Below, in pieces: positions 50,773-60,435 of a stretch of DNA of 64,000 nucleotides. This stretch comes from a bacterium. Its GTDB lineage: Bacteria > Electryoneota > B3-LCP. Position numbers and translations under genes: made by a program. Within the stretch, counting starts at the first letter, position 1. The number at the start of each line of letters is the position of its first letter. The stretch covers positions 62,001 to 126,000 of the forward strand of contig JAPKYS010000013.1 in NCBI GenBank assembly GCA_026394195.1, read 5' to 3'. Under the pieces are notes generated by a model. The model searched no databases and was not told the DNA's origin. It saw nothing but the letters and a program-made list of their open reading frames with translations.

Positions 50773-52155
50773 ATGGCGAGCCTCTTTGATGCCATTTCCA
50801 TGGCAAAGCGGTCGTTGATTGCTCAGCAATGGGCCATGACGACCACAGGTCATAATATCGCAAATGCAAATACTCCGGGATACACCCGGCAGCGGGCGGA
50901 ATTATCCGCATTCCAGCCGGCCTTGGAAATTCCCGGCGGCTTTATCGGCATGGGCGTCAACGTCGATGAGATCACGCGGCTGCGCAACCGCTATATCGAC
51001 CGCCAGGTGTTGGAAGAACAGCAGAACCAGAGCTTCCTGAGCTTCGAGGACGGCGCTCTATCTCAGGTCGAAACCATCCTCGGAGAAACTTCAGGATATG
51101 GCATCAGTGGAGTTCTGGACGAATTCTGGTCAGCCTGGTCAGATCTCTCCAATGATCCGGAAAACTCCTCCGCGAGAGTCGCATTGCAGCAGAAGGGTAG
51201 TGAACTCTGCCAGGGCTTAAACAACAAGTATGATGACCTCCAGAACATGCAGAAAGAGCTGGATGGTCAACTCAGCGGATTTGTGGGACAGATTAATCAA
51301 AAGACTTCCCAGATAGCGGCGCTTAATCAGACCATTTCCGACCAGATTTCCCAGGGAATGACGCCCAACGATCTCATGGATCAGCGGGATACTCTGATCG
51401 ATGAGCTGTCAGGACTGGTCAATGTCACGGTGCAGGATGAATCGGACGGCACGATTAGTGTACGAGTGGGCGGCGAGATTTTGGTTTACCGCGATTCGGC
51501 TCAACAGTTGCAATTGAAAGATATACCCGGCACGGCTGGAAAATTTCACAGCGTCATCTGGTCTGCCAACGGGAATGAGGTCAGCTTTCAATCCGGACAG
51601 GTGGCGGCGCTGCTCCTGGTGCGTGATCAGACCATCCCCGAGCTGATGTCCGGATTAGACCAGTTTGCCCTCGGATTGGTTTCCAATATCAACAGCATTC
51701 ACAGCGCCGGCTACGGTCTTGATGGTTCAACCGGCATCAATTTTTTCAGCATCAACTCCACCGGCGCAGCAGATATCGCTCTGTCCACCGAAGTTGCCCA
51801 GGATGCCGGCAATATCGCCGCTTCCGCCGACGGTAGTCCCGGCAACGGTGATATAGCCCTCCAGATTTTCAACTTGCAGAACTCACTGGTGATGAGTCAG
51901 GGGACCCAATCGTTGAATGGTTACTATGCAGGACTTGCCGCAGACGTCGGCGCCTTGAAGCAGACCTCCGAAAATGAACTGGCGCAAAGCGAAGTGACTT
52001 TGCAGCAACTGAGCAATTGGAAGGCGTCGGCTGAAAGTGTGTCCCTGGATGAAGAAATGGCTAATCTGGTCAAGTTCCAGCAGGCATATACAGCCGTTGC
52101 AAAGTTCCTTGCAACCACGGATGAGATGCTCACCACCCTCCTTAATCTTGAATAG
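50773..52155 (+). CDS. flgK: Flagellar hook-associated protein 1, FlgK
   Basis: The 460-residue hook-filament junction protein begins SLFDAISMAKRSLIAQQWAM and has ATTGHNIANANTPGYTRQR-type N-terminal motif (TTTGHNIANANTPGYTRQR). The C-terminal SLDEEMANLVKFQQAYTAVAKFLATTDEMLTTLL is the family end. A coiled stretch NQKTSQIAALNQTI lies in the first half. Expected partner is FlgL downstream. Confidence 0.95.
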   Translation: MASLFDAISMAKRSLIAQQWAMTTTGHNIANANTPGYTRQRAELSAFQPALEIPGGFIGMGVNVDEITRLRNRYIDRQVLEEQQNQSFLSFEDGALSQVETILGETSGYGISGVLDEFWSAWSDLSNDPENSSARVALQQKGSELCQGLNNKYDDLQNMQKELDGQLSGFVGQINQKTSQIAALNQTISDQISQGMTPNDLMDQRDTLIDELSGLVNVTVQDESDGTISVRVGGEILVYRDSAQQLQLKDIPGTAGKFHSVIWSANGNEVSFQSGQVAALLLVRDQTIPELMSGLDQFALGLVSNINSIHSAGYGLDGSTGINFFSINSTGAADIALSTEVAQDAGNIAASADGSPGNGDIALQIFNLQNSLVMSQGTQSLNGYYAGLAADVGALKQTSENELAQSEVTLQQLSNWKASAESVSLDEEMANLVKFQQAYTAVAKFLATTDEMLTTLLNLE

Positions 52156-52217
52156 GACGTCGGTTCGATGCGATAATTGATCCAGTCATGATACAAAACT
52201 GTACCGAGGGAAAAATC

Positions 52218-52604
52218 ATGTCACTTCAAGATGTAACGATGAATCAACCCAAACGGGTGCTGGTCGTGGATGATGAGGAGGGTGTGCGTGAAATCGTGTC
52301 CGAAATGATTGCGGACATGGGATTTTCAGTGTGCGGAGCTGAAAGCGGTGAAGACGCGCTCAAGCTGCTGAAGAAGACTAAAGTCGATCTGGTCATATCT
52401 GACGTCAAAATAAAAGGGATGGACGGTTTGTCTCTGGCTCGTCGGCTGCGCAAACGTTTCCCTAAACTCCCTCTTGCGCTGATGACCGCCTTCGACAGCG
52501 CCGACGTTCGCAAGATGGTCAGCGATCGCAAAGTGGATTTCTTATTGCTGAAACCTTTCTACATGGATGAATTGCGTGGGATGGTGCAGCACCTGACCTG
52601 TTGA
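52218..52604 (+). CDS. Stand-alone CheY-like receiver protein
   Basis: The 128-residue product is only a receiver domain: VLVVDDEEGVREIV, phospho-acceptor Asp in LVISDVKIKGMDGL, LMTA, and the Lys of LLLKPF. The ATG at 52218 is preferred, with GAGGG 8 nt upstream, over the ATG at 52188. It lies between flgK and flgL, which is unusual, so it may control motility or secretion of these proteins. No DNA-binding domain. Confidence 0.9.
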   Translation: MSLQDVTMNQPKRVLVVDDEEGVREIVSEMIADMGFSVCGAESGEDALKLLKKTKVDLVISDVKIKGMDGLSLARRLRKRFPKLPLALMTAFDSADVRKMVSDRKVDFLLLKPFYMDELRGMVQHLTC

Positions 52605-52671
52605 CGGATTGAATGGCCAATGATACAGCCGGTAGGCGATTTTGATCGAATTAAGCGAGGAGAAATAGATC

Positions 52672-53598
52672 ATGCAGCGTGTCACCAATAGCGTAATGAT
52701 ATCGGACTTGATCCGAACGTTGAACGAGAGGATGCGTAATCTCAGCGATTTCCAGAATCAGGTGGCGACAGGCAAGCGCGTTTATTACGCATCGGACGAT
52801 CCTGCCGCAACCGGTTTAATTCTGAGTTTGCGCAACAACCTGCGACAAAATGATCAATTCCAGGAAAACATTGACGGAGCGACCTCCTGGCTACAAAATA
52901 CCGAATCCGTGCTGCAAGGTCTCAATGAGATGCTGATCCAGGTGCGCGCAGATGCTGTCGAAGGCAGCAATGAAAGCACGTCACCGGAAGCGATGGCTGC
53001 GCTGGCTACTGAAGTCAATGAGTACCTGGAAAATCTGCTTTCGCAATCGAATTCCGATTATTCCGGGAAAACCATCTTCGGGGGGACTTACACCAACGAG
53101 CTGCCTTTCAACGCAGTGCGAGACCCCATTACCGGCGACATTACCTCCATTACTGCCAACTCAAACGGCATCGAGGGGGCATTGATGCGGCAGGTGGGCA
53201 GCAATAATTCCATGCAGATTAACATTTCGGGTCAGGATCTGTTTCAACCGGGCGGTTCCGGCGCTGACGGAGACATGTTTCAGGTAATGATCAATCTGCG
53301 CGATGCGCTGAATGCCGGAGATCCAACGGCTGTCGGCGATATGCTGGATCAAATTGATGGAGCCATGGCGAATGTGCAGGACTTTACCTCGTTGGTCGGA
53401 GCCAAGGTAACCCAATTAACCTCCATGATGGGAAATCTGCTGATGCAGGAAACGACGATGACCGGACAGCTATCCAATCAAGAAGACGTCGATCTGGTCG
53501 AAGTGATGACCAATCTAACCATGGAACAAAATGCTTACCAGGCAGCCCTGGCGACCAGCGCCAAGATCATTCAACCCAGTCTGGTGGATTTCCTCTAA
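52672..53598 (+). CDS. flgL: Flagellar hook-associated protein 3, FlgL
   Basis: The 308-residue product starts MQRVTNSVMISDLIRTLNER, and contains QVATGKRVYYASDDPAAT, NDQFQENIDGATSWLQNTES, and a C-terminal helix LTMEQNAYQAALATSAKII. It forms the second hook-filament junction layer and is flagellin-related. The RBS GAGGAGAAA precedes the ATG. It ends the flagellar part of this operon. Confidence 0.95.
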   Translation: MQRVTNSVMISDLIRTLNERMRNLSDFQNQVATGKRVYYASDDPAATGLILSLRNNLRQNDQFQENIDGATSWLQNTESVLQGLNEMLIQVRADAVEGSNESTSPEAMAALATEVNEYLENLLSQSNSDYSGKTIFGGTYTNELPFNAVRDPITGDITSITANSNGIEGALMRQVGSNNSMQINISGQDLFQPGGSGADGDMFQVMINLRDALNAGDPTAVGDMLDQIDGAMANVQDFTSLVGAKVTQLTSMMGNLLMQETTMTGQLSNQEDVDLVEVMTNLTMEQNAYQAALATSAKIIQPSLVDFL

Positions 53599-53671
53599 AA
53601 AGCAATTAACCGTTAGACTAAGAGAGGAACTTTTAAAGTAGGATACCCATCGCAGCTTCCTCGTAGAAAAT

Positions 53672-55129
53672 ATGCCTCGAAATGCGCCCCACTTGATCAT
53701 CCAGATGGCTCGAATGGGAGACCTGATCCAGACTCTTCCGCTGATTCGGGTCATTTCTGCGCAGAAAACCGTTCATCTGGTCTGCGATTATCAGGTGCAG
53801 GAGTGGGCAGAGCTGCTTCCGGGGATAGAGACCATTCATACTGTTAACACTCAGGTTTGGCGGCAGCGCAGCCGGGATGAAAGCATTGAGTTCGCCCGGG
53901 TCATCGAATCACTCGAATCGGAATTGGGTGATACCCGGTTGCCTTCGGCGGAAAAAGTATATCCCCTCAATGAACACCCGGTTTGTGACTTGTTGGCGCA
54001 ACTCGCCGGCTCAGGAGATGCTGGTCGCTACTTGACCGTCTCACTGATCCTGTTGCGCTCCTATCTTCATCTGCTGGTTCAGAATCGGAGCTGGAATCGG
54101 GTACATCTTGGCGATCTCTGGCGAATGGCATTGGGCCGGCAGTTAATTTCACCGGCACCGGTCAAATCCTCAGCGAGAGGTATGCAATTTGCCAAAGAGA
54201 TAATAAACCCGTTAATTGACAATGAAAACGGGCATATTTGGGCGATTGTGCTTGGATCAGGTGGTAAATACCGCCGCATGGAGTCGGAAATATTTTCGCA
54301 AGTATGGAGCCGAATACCCGAAAGCATCCGCCCTGGATTGGTTCTGATAGGCGGAAAAGGCGAACAGGACCTGGCCGAGCGATTTTTAGCAACTCTAGAA
54401 TGTCGGAAGAACCGGGTTTTGAACCTGGTGGGCAGGTGCAGCCCTGACGAACTTATCGGCGTTCTTGAGCAGATGCAATGGGTTATCGGCGTCGATACCG
54501 GTCCCTTGCACTGGGCCGTCGCTACGGGGACCAAGGTATTGGGACTCTATTTTGGTGACGCCGGTTTCCGCGAAACCGGACCTTATGGGGATGATCACCT
54601 GGCGTTAATTCCGGATTGTCCGGACTATCCCTGCCATCCCGAACATGCGGTCAGATGCGGTTACCAATGTCGGCAGCGCTTTTCTGACGTCAACACTCTT
54701 TCGCAAATCCTACAATCGCTGATCGTCGCTGACGATAGTACATCGGTTGGCGCACCGGCGGGATTTCGCCTCTATCGTTCTTTGATGGCAGAAGAAGGTG
54801 TTAAATATGTGGAGTGCCAGGGCGGGAACGATTCGGAATTTGCCATTTTTATCAATTCCCTGGTGCGGGCAGTCTTCGCAGATGATCGATGTAGGGTTGC
54901 AGGACCAGGTTTTCACGATTTCGAGCAATATTCCGCGCCGCATGCGCACTTGGAAACGGTTGAATCACTGATGACGCGTTGGATCGATGAGGTACGGCAG
55001 CTTCCCTGGATGATGGGTATCCCTCAGAAGCAGCAAGAAACTGTACGAGAGATGGCAATTGCACGGTTAAGCGAGACGCTATGCGAATTCTCATTTTCAA
55101 CGATGACTACTACCGCGCCGGTCTGCTAA
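53672..55129 (+). CDS. Family 9 glycosyltransferase (heptosyltransferase-like) with C-terminal extension
   Basis: The 485-residue protein has the GT9 fold: MARMGDLIQTLPLIRVI at the N-terminus, LVGRCSPDELIGVLEQMQWVIGVDTGPLHWAVA for the donor site, and GLYFGDAGFRETGPYGD. A Cys cluster near CPDYPCHPEHAVRCGYQC is like that in the other two GT9 genes of this region. About 130 helical residues follow the catalytic domain. It probably transfers a heptose-like or other sugar; lying next to flgL suggests flagellin or LPS modification. Its stop overlaps the next gene by 49 nt. Confidence 0.87.
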   Translation: MPRNAPHLIIQMARMGDLIQTLPLIRVISAQKTVHLVCDYQVQEWAELLPGIETIHTVNTQVWRQRSRDESIEFARVIESLESELGDTRLPSAEKVYPLNEHPVCDLLAQLAGSGDAGRYLTVSLILLRSYLHLLVQNRSWNRVHLGDLWRMALGRQLISPAPVKSSARGMQFAKEIINPLIDNENGHIWAIVLGSGGKYRRMESEIFSQVWSRIPESIRPGLVLIGGKGEQDLAERFLATLECRKNRVLNLVGRCSPDELIGVLEQMQWVIGVDTGPLHWAVATGTKVLGLYFGDAGFRETGPYGDDHLALIPDCPDYPCHPEHAVRCGYQCRQRFSDVNTLSQILQSLIVADDSTSVGAPAGFRLYRSLMAEEGVKYVECQGGNDSEFAIFINSLVRAVFADDRCRVAGPGFHDFEQYSAPHAHLETVESLMTRWIDEVRQLPWMMGIPQKQQETVREMAIARLSETLCEFSFSTMTTTAPVC

Positions 55130-56913
55130 ATCAGGGCTGCGACGTTTTCTTCGCAGGACCTTCGCAGAGCGCGGATTGCCAAACAGGTTTAGAGCCGGTA
55201 GAACTGACGCAGGTTCTCAAGCAGTGTCCCTTCGAACCTGAACTGATCCTTATTTCCGATTCCATCAATATCAGGTCGATGCTGCTGGGTCTGAATCGCA
55301 CTTCGATTCCACGAGCCTTCTTCGGCGTCGATACGCCGATGAATTTCTTCTGGCAGCGTGATTACGCCCAGTCTTTTGATCTGGTGTTCTTCGATCAAAA
55401 AGCAATAGTCGAAAACCTGCGGAGACAGAATCCTGCCTTGGCTGATCGATTCCATTGGCTGCCGCTGGCTGCAGACCATCGGATCTATCGAAAACTCGAC
55501 CTGGAAAAGATATACGATATCGTCTTCGTTGGTTCTTTGAATGACCGTCTGCGGCCTAAACGAGCCTGGATATTAAAAGAGTTGCAGAACCGTTTCAAAG
55601 TGCAGATCTTCGACGGGAACGGAAACAGGTCGCTGCCGCCACAGGAAGTCGTAAAAATTTATAATCAAGCTCGCATCGTGCTTAATGAAAATTTATTTCC
55701 CGGAATCAACCTGCGAAGTTTCGAGGTCATGGCTTGCGGAAGCTGCCTGTTGACGGAATACAGCGATGGTAGTTGGAGTGATTACTTTCAGGATGGCGAA
55801 CATCTGGCGGCGTTCAAACCGGATAATCTGATCCAAAAGGTTAGAGAGCTCCTGGAGAACGACGATCTGCGCGAGAGTATTGCCGAAGCTGGATATAAAG
55901 CGGTACAGCAGGAGCACACGATCGATTTCCGGGCGAAGCAGCTGCTGGAAATCGTAAAAAAGCACTTGCCTGAATATCGATCCAAAGCTGAAGATCAGCA
56001 GCGGTATTTTCATCTGGGGAAGGCTTATCTGGCAGTTTCAAGCCGCTGGCCCAGCCAACCGTTAAGCAGTCTTAAAAGTGTCGGAATCAAAATCCTGTTG
56101 AATCTGGCTTCGCAGAAATGGGAATCGGCGGAATTGCATTTTGAACTGGGAGCTCAGGCTCTGACCGAATCCAGGCGCGATCACGCCCTGAACTCCTTCC
56201 AAAGAGCCTTACAAATCGAGCCCGGACACTTGCGATCACGCTGGGGGATATTCTGGTGTCTTTATGAGATGGGAGACTATAACAGGGCGGCTGAAGAAAT
56301 TAAAAATCAATCCCACCATTTGCGTATGCTCAACCGGGGACGAACCGTCTTCAAACATATCGTCTCCGGTACTGATCTGGAGTATTCCGATTACCTATTT
56401 TTCGGCGAACTATTGGAAAAAGCAGGCTGGGACATGGATCCCGGCATTGATCGCACGCTCGGGCATCCTTGCCGTTGGAATGCCTTTGACGCCTATCAGA
56501 AAGCCATCGCCTGCGACCCCAAACTCGGCACCGCTTATTACAAATGCGCCGCGGTGCTGGAACGGTATCAGCTCCCCGAATTTGCCGTCATGCTGGCGCA
56601 AAAAGCTGCAGAACTTAATCCCTGGGACATCGATCTCAGGTTGCGGCTGGGAGTACTGCTGTTGAACACCTACCGCCGCGAAGAAGGATTGCAGCAGATC
56701 GTGCACTACCTGGTAAACTCCACCGATACCGATAAATGGGATAAAGTGGAAGGTTCGATCGTCACCGACGTCGAGTGGCTGACCATCCTGAACCGAGTCT
56801 GGGATAGCTGCCATGAGAACGGAAGCCTTCCACCATCTCAAAACGGAGTGTTCAAACTGTTGGCAGAATTAAACCAACACGGGATAATCGTGGAAGAGAA
56901 GCCGCGGGTTTAA
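55081..56913 (+). CDS. CgeB-like glycosyltransferase with TPR repeats
   Basis: The 610-residue protein has a CgeB/GT-B half at about 1-305: FFGVDTPMNFFWQRDYAQ, FHWLPLAADHRIYRKL, FVGSLNDRLRPKR, LNENLFPGINLRSFEVMACGS and LLTEYSDGSWSDYFQDGEHLA. A helical half with TPRs (ELGAQALTESRRDHALNSFQRALQIEPGHL; NAFDAYQKAIACDP) covers about 310-560. It probably modifies a protein or glycan acceptor. It overlaps the preceding GT9 gene by 49 nt; the start is kept because the beginning is typical. Confidence 0.84.
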   Translation: MRILIFNDDYYRAGLLNQGCDVFFAGPSQSADCQTGLEPVELTQVLKQCPFEPELILISDSINIRSMLLGLNRTSIPRAFFGVDTPMNFFWQRDYAQSFDLVFFDQKAIVENLRRQNPALADRFHWLPLAADHRIYRKLDLEKIYDIVFVGSLNDRLRPKRAWILKELQNRFKVQIFDGNGNRSLPPQEVVKIYNQARIVLNENLFPGINLRSFEVMACGSCLLTEYSDGSWSDYFQDGEHLAAFKPDNLIQKVRELLENDDLRESIAEAGYKAVQQEHTIDFRAKQLLEIVKKHLPEYRSKAEDQQRYFHLGKAYLAVSSRWPSQPLSSLKSVGIKILLNLASQKWESAELHFELGAQALTESRRDHALNSFQRALQIEPGHLRSRWGIFWCLYEMGDYNRAAEEIKNQSHHLRMLNRGRTVFKHIVSGTDLEYSDYLFFGELLEKAGWDMDPGIDRTLGHPCRWNAFDAYQKAIACDPKLGTAYYKCAAVLERYQLPEFAVMLAQKAAELNPWDIDLRLRLGVLLLNTYRREEGLQQIVHYLVNSTDTDKWDKVEGSIVTDVEWLTILNRVWDSCHENGSLPPSQNGVFKLLAELNQHGIIVEEKPRV

Positions 56914-56951
56914 ATGTTTGAGACTTTGTCATAACGGATAAAATCGCCAAG

Positions 56952-58787
56952 ATGTCAGTGAATCATCTCGAATCCAATCTAAAGCTGCTCGCTGGGACGA
57001 ACCAGAAACTTGCCGAACAGATCCGGCAGGCTTACCGGCCTGAATACCCTGAAATCAGGACTGCCAAAGACGGATCTCCAATACCGGTTCTAAATCGTAA
57101 ATGCTTGCACAGCACCTATGCTCCGGATGCAGAAGCTGCGAAGTGGGTCCAGAGCTTGAATTTGGATCCGAATGCTGACGCTCTCTATGTGATCGGGGGG
57201 ATTGGATTCGGCTATCACCTTGAAGCGCTGAGCAAAGCGATTCCACCTGATCGACTCGTCGTTATCGAAAAGGACCCCGCCTTGGTCGCTGCCGCGCTGG
57301 CGAGTCGTCCGACCGGAGTTTTTCCGGAAGGATTGAGGTTCGTGGTCGGTAACAAACCCGTTACAGCTTATCAGAACGTCGCGGAATTCGGTTTGGCTTC
57401 CCGGAGTCGAGTAATTTTTCTGGAACACACCGCTTCGAGCCAGGCGCATTCGGACTTTTATCCCACCATCAAAGGGATGTTTCGACAGCGCGAGATTTCC
57501 GAACGCGGCGGTTATAAAATTCTCCTGGTCTCGCCGGTTTATGGCGGGTCGCTGCCCATAACCTATTCGGTACAGCGAGCTCTGACCAACCTGGGGCATC
57601 GCTGTGAATTGCTCGACAATAGCATTTTTTACCCCGGATACCAACACTTACAGAAGCTCTCATCGAACCGTAGCCACACGGCTCAGCTTCACAATGCCAT
57701 GCAGGCGATGATCGCAGAGTCCGTGACTGCCCGTGCGCTCGAAATCAGGGCTGATCTGGTTCTGGCGATGGCACAAGCGCCGCTGACTCCCGACGTTTTG
57801 TTGGAACTCAAAAAAGCAGAGATTCCAACCGCTTTTTGGTTTGTGGAAGATGCACGAACTCTCGAGTATTGGAAAGGGATCGCGCCGTTGTACGATCACT
57901 TTTTTGCGATACAAAAAGATGACTTCTTCGAAGATCTGAAGCAGATCGGCTGTAAAAATCCACATTATCTTCCTACGGCTGCCGATGTGAGTGTTCACCA
58001 GCCGCTCGAATTGTCCGCTCAGGAGCTGAGTGAATTTGGCAGTGATCTGTCGCATGTTGGAGCAGGTTATTATAATCGCAGGCATTTTTTTACTGGACTT
58101 CTCGATTATAACCTCAAAATCTGGGGCTCTGACTGGGAGAAAGCCGGTGCTTTAAACAGCGTACTACAGCGTGATGGCGCTCGCATACCGACAGAAGATA
58201 TTTCCAGGATTTTCAACGCCACCAAAATCAACCTCAACCTGCATTCATCCCAGTATCACGAGGGCGTCAATCCGTTTGGCGATTTCCTGAACCCGCGCAC
58301 CTTTGAGATTGCCGGCTGCGGAGCATTCCAATTGGTCGATGAGCGCAAATATTTACCTGAGAATTTCGACATCGGGAATGAGATTATCACTTTTACCTCA
58401 TTGCCGGATTTGCGGGAAAAGGCCGATTATTACCTCTCCAATGAGGCTGAAAGGCTGCTCATCTCCGCCGCAGCCCGACAGCGAGTCGTGTCTGAACATA
58501 CCTACGAACACAGGCTCCAGGAACTCCTGGGCGTCATTGCCGCTGCCAGACCGGAATGGGAGCCGCGTTCCGGAGGATTGCCAACCGCGGAAGAAATCAT
58601 CCGACAAGCAGGGGAAGACAGCGAGTTGGGGTTGGTTATGAAACGTTTTGCCGGTCTGGGGCCGTTGACATTAGAGGACGTCGCCAGAGATATTGAACAG
58701 GGGAATGGCGAACTGCTGCGCACGGAAGCTATGATTCTGCTGCTGAATGAATTTCGGCGTTGGGGTTTGGAAAAAGGAGTCATGTAA
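56952..58787 (+). CDS. Maf-like/CgeB-like two-domain glycosyltransferase
   Basis: The 611-residue protein has an N-terminal part (about 40-170) with ALYVIGGIGFGYHLEALSKAI, then RLVVIEKDPALVAAAL, as in the flagellin glycosylation factor Maf (DUF115). The C-terminal part (about 190-540) is CgeB-like: FWFVEDARTLEYWKGIAPLYD, KDDFFEDLKQIG, YLPTAADVSVHQPL, NLHSSQYHEGVNPFGDFLNPRTFEIAGCG. The same order recurs in clusters with flagellar genes. Flagellin Ser/Thr glycosylation is inferred from the domain pair and neighbourhood. Confidence 0.82.
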   Translation: MSVNHLESNLKLLAGTNQKLAEQIRQAYRPEYPEIRTAKDGSPIPVLNRKCLHSTYAPDAEAAKWVQSLNLDPNADALYVIGGIGFGYHLEALSKAIPPDRLVVIEKDPALVAAALASRPTGVFPEGLRFVVGNKPVTAYQNVAEFGLASRSRVIFLEHTASSQAHSDFYPTIKGMFRQREISERGGYKILLVSPVYGGSLPITYSVQRALTNLGHRCELLDNSIFYPGYQHLQKLSSNRSHTAQLHNAMQAMIAESVTARALEIRADLVLAMAQAPLTPDVLLELKKAEIPTAFWFVEDARTLEYWKGIAPLYDHFFAIQKDDFFEDLKQIGCKNPHYLPTAADVSVHQPLELSAQELSEFGSDLSHVGAGYYNRRHFFTGLLDYNLKIWGSDWEKAGALNSVLQRDGARIPTEDISRIFNATKINLNLHSSQYHEGVNPFGDFLNPRTFEIAGCGAFQLVDERKYLPENFDIGNEIITFTSLPDLREKADYYLSNEAERLLISAAARQRVVSEHTYEHRLQELLGVIAAARPEWEPRSGGLPTAEEIIRQAGEDSELGLVMKRFAGLGPLTLEDVARDIEQGNGELLRTEAMILLLNEFRRWGLEKGVM

Positions 58788-58789
58788 CC

Positions 58790-60415
58790 GTGGGAAATAT
58801 CCTCGCAATCGTCCTATCCCGTCTGGGTGACCTCGTGCAGTGTTACCCCGCGTTTTCTGACTTAAGTCGACTCTCGGGAGAGTCCGGAGTCACCGTGTTG
58901 GTGCAGAAGGATCTGGAGAAAGTCGCCAGGATGCACCCCTGCGTCAAAGATACTATTCCCTTCGATGGGGACCTCCTGATGCCCCTCCTGCGTCAAGAGA
59001 CCAACTGGTCGACGGATCCGCTCAACTATCTCGGTGACGTTTTCAAACAGATCGAAGCTCTTCATCCCGAGCTGGTCATCAATCTGACCCACACCGGCTT
59101 TTCAGGGAGATTGTGCGGACTCATTCCCAGGACTGAAGTGCGCGGACGAACCTTTTATCAAAACGTAGGGTCTGCATTCTGCGGAGAGTGGACGCGTTAC
59201 TTCTTCACACTTCTGACGTCTCGCAGTTGTAATGCCTTTAACCTCGTTGACATTCATCGCATGATAGCCGGAGGATTACCCGGATGGCCGGACCGTCCGG
59301 TCTATGACGACAAAGCGCATCAATTCGCACTTGGGTGTCTCCATAACCTGCATGGACAGAATGTAATCGCTTTGGGAATTGGCGCTCAGCACCCGTTGCG
59401 CCGCTGGCCGCTCGAACGCTGGCTCTATACAGCCCGACTGCTGCGGGAACGTTGTGATGCAGGACTCATTATCGTCGGGAGCGCCTCAGAAAAAGCTCAA
59501 GGGGACCAAATACAGGCGGATCTGGATGATCATTGTCTGAATATCTGTGGTCAGACCGATCCCATGCAGTTGGCGGCAGTGTTGGACCAATGCGATCTGT
59601 TTATCGGGCATGACTCCGGTCCACTGCACCTCGCCGCAGCGATGAATACGCGCGCTCTGGGAATCTATCTGGCGATGGCTTCCGCTTGGGAAACTGGACC
59701 TTATCTCGATGGTTCTGTAACATTGGAACCGAATCTATCCTGTCATCCCTGCAGCGAAAAAGGAAATTGCGCTGACCCGATCTGTCAGAAGAAAATCCAA
59801 CCCGAAGTCGTTGCTGATGCAGCCATTCGGCTGCTGTACGGCGAACATCCGGGAGACTACCAGGACTGCGTAGTACGCACCTCGGCCTGGGATGAAGACG
59901 GCTACATCATGCTCTCGGGTGAACACAAACCGAGTGACGATTTCAGATTAGCCTGGCGCAAATTGCTTCCCTTGATGTTGAGCATGGAAAATCCTTTCTG
60001 GGATGAAGTCACTCTGAGCGCTCACAATACCACCGTACTTCCCGTGATGCAGAATTCCATAAGCGAACTCAAGGATGCTATTGTGCAGTTGATGCAGCAA
60101 TCGATCTTTGATTACGAACAGGCGAAATCCGCGGGCGAAGAGGGAAAGGGTAGTCTGTTCGATCTCGAATTGCCCGGAATGATCGCCCGGTTTCCTGAGT
60201 ACAGACCTCTGTTCGACCTTTACAGGCTTGATAAATTGCCAGGTGAAGACGCCCATTTCAGAGCCACATTGCGCAACGAGATCATCGCCCAGGATAAACT
60301 GATGCGCCGCATAAGCATTATTCAGGAATTCTGCGGCGATAGAGAAAAGTTATATTTCCCAATAGGGTCACGATTCAAACTCCAGGATACCGCCCCGCTG
60401 GCTCCGCTGATTTGA
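58790..60415 (+). CDS. Family 9 glycosyltransferase with long C-terminal extension
   Basis: The 541-residue protein starts at GTG 58790 (AAGGAG upstream) with ILAIVLSRLGDLVQCYPAF. It shows IGAQHPLRRWPLERW, ICGQTDPMQLAAVLDQCDLFIGHDSGPLHLAAA and CHPCSEKGNCADPIC, as in heptosyltransferases. The C-terminal 180 residues are mostly helical and unassigned. The frame from a TTG at 58760 overlaps the previous gene. Likely substrate is a surface or flagellar glycan. Confidence 0.87.
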   Translation: MGNILAIVLSRLGDLVQCYPAFSDLSRLSGESGVTVLVQKDLEKVARMHPCVKDTIPFDGDLLMPLLRQETNWSTDPLNYLGDVFKQIEALHPELVINLTHTGFSGRLCGLIPRTEVRGRTFYQNVGSAFCGEWTRYFFTLLTSRSCNAFNLVDIHRMIAGGLPGWPDRPVYDDKAHQFALGCLHNLHGQNVIALGIGAQHPLRRWPLERWLYTARLLRERCDAGLIIVGSASEKAQGDQIQADLDDHCLNICGQTDPMQLAAVLDQCDLFIGHDSGPLHLAAAMNTRALGIYLAMASAWETGPYLDGSVTLEPNLSCHPCSEKGNCADPICQKKIQPEVVADAAIRLLYGEHPGDYQDCVVRTSAWDEDGYIMLSGEHKPSDDFRLAWRKLLPLMLSMENPFWDEVTLSAHNTTVLPVMQNSISELKDAIVQLMQQSIFDYEQAKSAGEEGKGSLFDLELPGMIARFPEYRPLFDLYRLDKLPGEDAHFRATLRNEIIAQDKLMRRISIIQEFCGDREKLYFPIGSRFKLQDTAPLAPLI

Positions 60416-60435
60416 AGACAGGCTTGGGAATAGTC

